This document shows, one piece after another, positions 5,202 to 6,183 of a stretch of 6,183 nucleotides of DNA (position 1 is its first letter; every line of letters starts with the position of its first letter). The stretch lies in NCBI GenBank assembly GCA_023387715.1, contig JAEWHQ010000383.1, positions 1 to 6,183 on the forward strand, read 5' to 3'. A program made the translations under genes and the position numbers. The notes below the pieces were generated by a model. That model was given only the letters and a program-made list of their open reading frames with translations, was not told the origin of the DNA and did not search any database. The stretch is from Pseudomonadota bacterium. Lineage in GTDB: Bacteria; Pseudomonadota; Alphaproteobacteria; Rhizobiales; Rhizobiaceae.

Positions 5202-6183
5202 TTACTCACCCATATCCGCGCGCAGAACATGATAATCCGAGCCCCATGGCTGGTAATTTTCCAACCGCTTGGAAAGGCCAACCGTCCAAACCGGAGAAAC
5301 AAGGAAAGAGGCCGGAACATCTTCAAACAATTTTTCCTGCGCCAGACGTGCAATTTCTACACGTTTTGCCATATCGGTTTCACTGGCAAAACCATCAATG
5401 ATCGTGTCAAACGCGCTGATAGCATAGCGGCTGAAATTAAGCGATGCACCTGTGCGCAACATCGAATTGAGGAAGAAAGCCGGATCACCTGTTGGTGCAG
5501 TATGCTGTGCCCATAAGAAGACATCAAAGTCGCCTTCAGCACCATATTCATTACCATTTTCAACGATTTTTGTTTCCACCTGCGCACCCATCGCCATCAG
5601 CGCTGATTTCATCACCGGAATCATGGTGACAAAATCGGCACGCTGCGAGTAGGTGGCAACCAGCAAAGACAATGGTTTACCGTCTTTTTCACGAATACCG
5701 GATGCGTTCTTCACCCAACCGGCATTATCAAGAATTTTCTCAGCCTCGGCTAAATCAGTGACACGCGGCTCTTTCATCGCAAACGGGAAATAAGCGGCAT
5801 AAGCACCGGTGGCAATATTACCGGCATTGATTGACTGAATAAGTTGTGTGCGGTCAAGTGCCAGATCAATAGCGCGGCGCACCTGCACATCTTGCAGGGC
5901 AGGGCGGCTTGTATTGAGAAAAGCAAAATACTGATAACCGACATCAAAAGATTTCAACACCAGATCAGGATTGTTTTTCAAACGCGGCAGAGTTTCAGTT
6001 GGCAGGCCAAAGGCCAGATCCAGCTCGCCGGATTCAAACGCCAATGCCAGACTTTGACTGTCGCCAAATTTTTGCAAATGAACAGGTGAGCGTTTTTCTG
6101 CGCCTTCAAAATGCGGATTGGCAATCAGATCAAGCGATGTATCTGCCTTAAAAGCGCTGATCGCATATGGACCGGTATAGACC
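5202..6183 (-). CDS. ABC transporter substrate-binding protein, SBP_bac_5 family (5' end outside window)
   Basis: The C-terminal 326 residues of a periplasmic binding protein for the peptide/nickel importer class are present. The frame stays open to the window edge and begins VYTGPYAISAF, which matches the family's GTGPY block. The signal peptide and N-terminal lobe therefore lie outside. Family features are ESGELDLAFG, the VQVRRAIDLALDRTQLI block (typical of SBP_bac_5) and EAEKILDNAGW. A codon at 6077 that could read as a TTG start is internal. The tail ends SDYHVLRADMGE. The gene leads the operon with the two permeases. The ligand is unknown: peptide, nickel and metallophore complexes are all possible in this family. 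Confidence 0.9.
   Translation of the reverse strand, partial: VYTGPYAISAFKADTSLDLIANPHFEGAEKRSPVHLQKFGDSQSLALAFESGELDLAFGLPTETLPRLKNNPDLVLKSFDVGYQYFAFLNTSRPALQDVQVRRAIDLALDRTQLIQSINAGNIATGAYAAYFPFAMKEPRVTDLAEAEKILDNAGWVKNASGIREKDGKPLSLLVATYSQRADFVTMIPVMKSALMAMGAQVETKIVENGNEYGAEGDFDVFLWAQHTAPTGDPAFFLNSMLRTGASLNFSRYAISAFDTIIDGFASETDMAKRVEIARLAQEKLFEDVPASFLVSPVWTVGLSKRLENYQPWGSDYHVLRADMGE

Noticed and set aside
6075..6077. TTG at 6077 as the start of the substrate-binding protein
   Set aside because: The frame continues open to the window edge and encodes the family-typical TGPY block upstream, so the true start lies outside.

Overview
The window looks like a chromosomal piece of an alphaproteobacterium, probably of the Hyphomicrobiales (Rhizobiales) with moderate G+C judged by eye. 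Two observations support this. The bioY leader carries two perfect copies of the alphaproteobacterial BioR operator, TTATCTATAA and its reverse complement. BioB also has the alphaproteobacterial style of sequence, such as [10 protein letters not shown]. The genus cannot be fixed from this sequence alone.

Layout. Positions 1-147 are an AT-rich regulatory leader with no gene. It holds two perfect BioR boxes, a weaker site midway between them, and a sigma70-like promoter whose -10 overlaps the second box. On the + strand, bioY (biotin S-component, 148-708) and bioB (biotin synthase, 705-1682) share an ATGA overlap and form a two-gene operon. A 15-bp perfect inverted repeat (1686-1734) lies between the convergent ends of bioB and hipA and probably terminates both. 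On the - strand, reading leftwards from the right edge, there is a three-gene ABC importer set of the peptide/nickel type: a substrate-binding protein whose 5' end is cut by the window, a DppB/NikB-like permease, and a DppC/NikC-like permease overlapping it by 4 bases. No ATPase genes follow. After 97 bp comes hipBA, a type II toxin-antitoxin module closely resembling E. coli HipBA, with a TAATG stop/start overlap.

How it works together. bioYB should be shut off by BioR when biotin (as biotinoyl-AMP) is plentiful and should give biotin uptake plus the last step of biotin synthesis. hipBA appears to be self-regulated: its promoter region holds four 18-bp sites of the form TATAC-N8-GTATA, spaced exactly 27 bp centre to centre. 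This has the same geometry as the E. coli HipB operator (TATCC-N8-GGATA) with a changed half-site. The outermost site overlaps the stop codon of the upstream permease gene.

The most notable observations are the 27-bp-phased HipB operator array, a 30-nt pure purine (coding strand) tract inside hipA with G-quadruplex and mirror-repeat character that encodes an apparent 10-residue insertion, and the evenly spaced BioR sites. I did not find a wholly new type of system; the genes belong to known families and the novelty lies in the regulatory DNA and the hipA tract.
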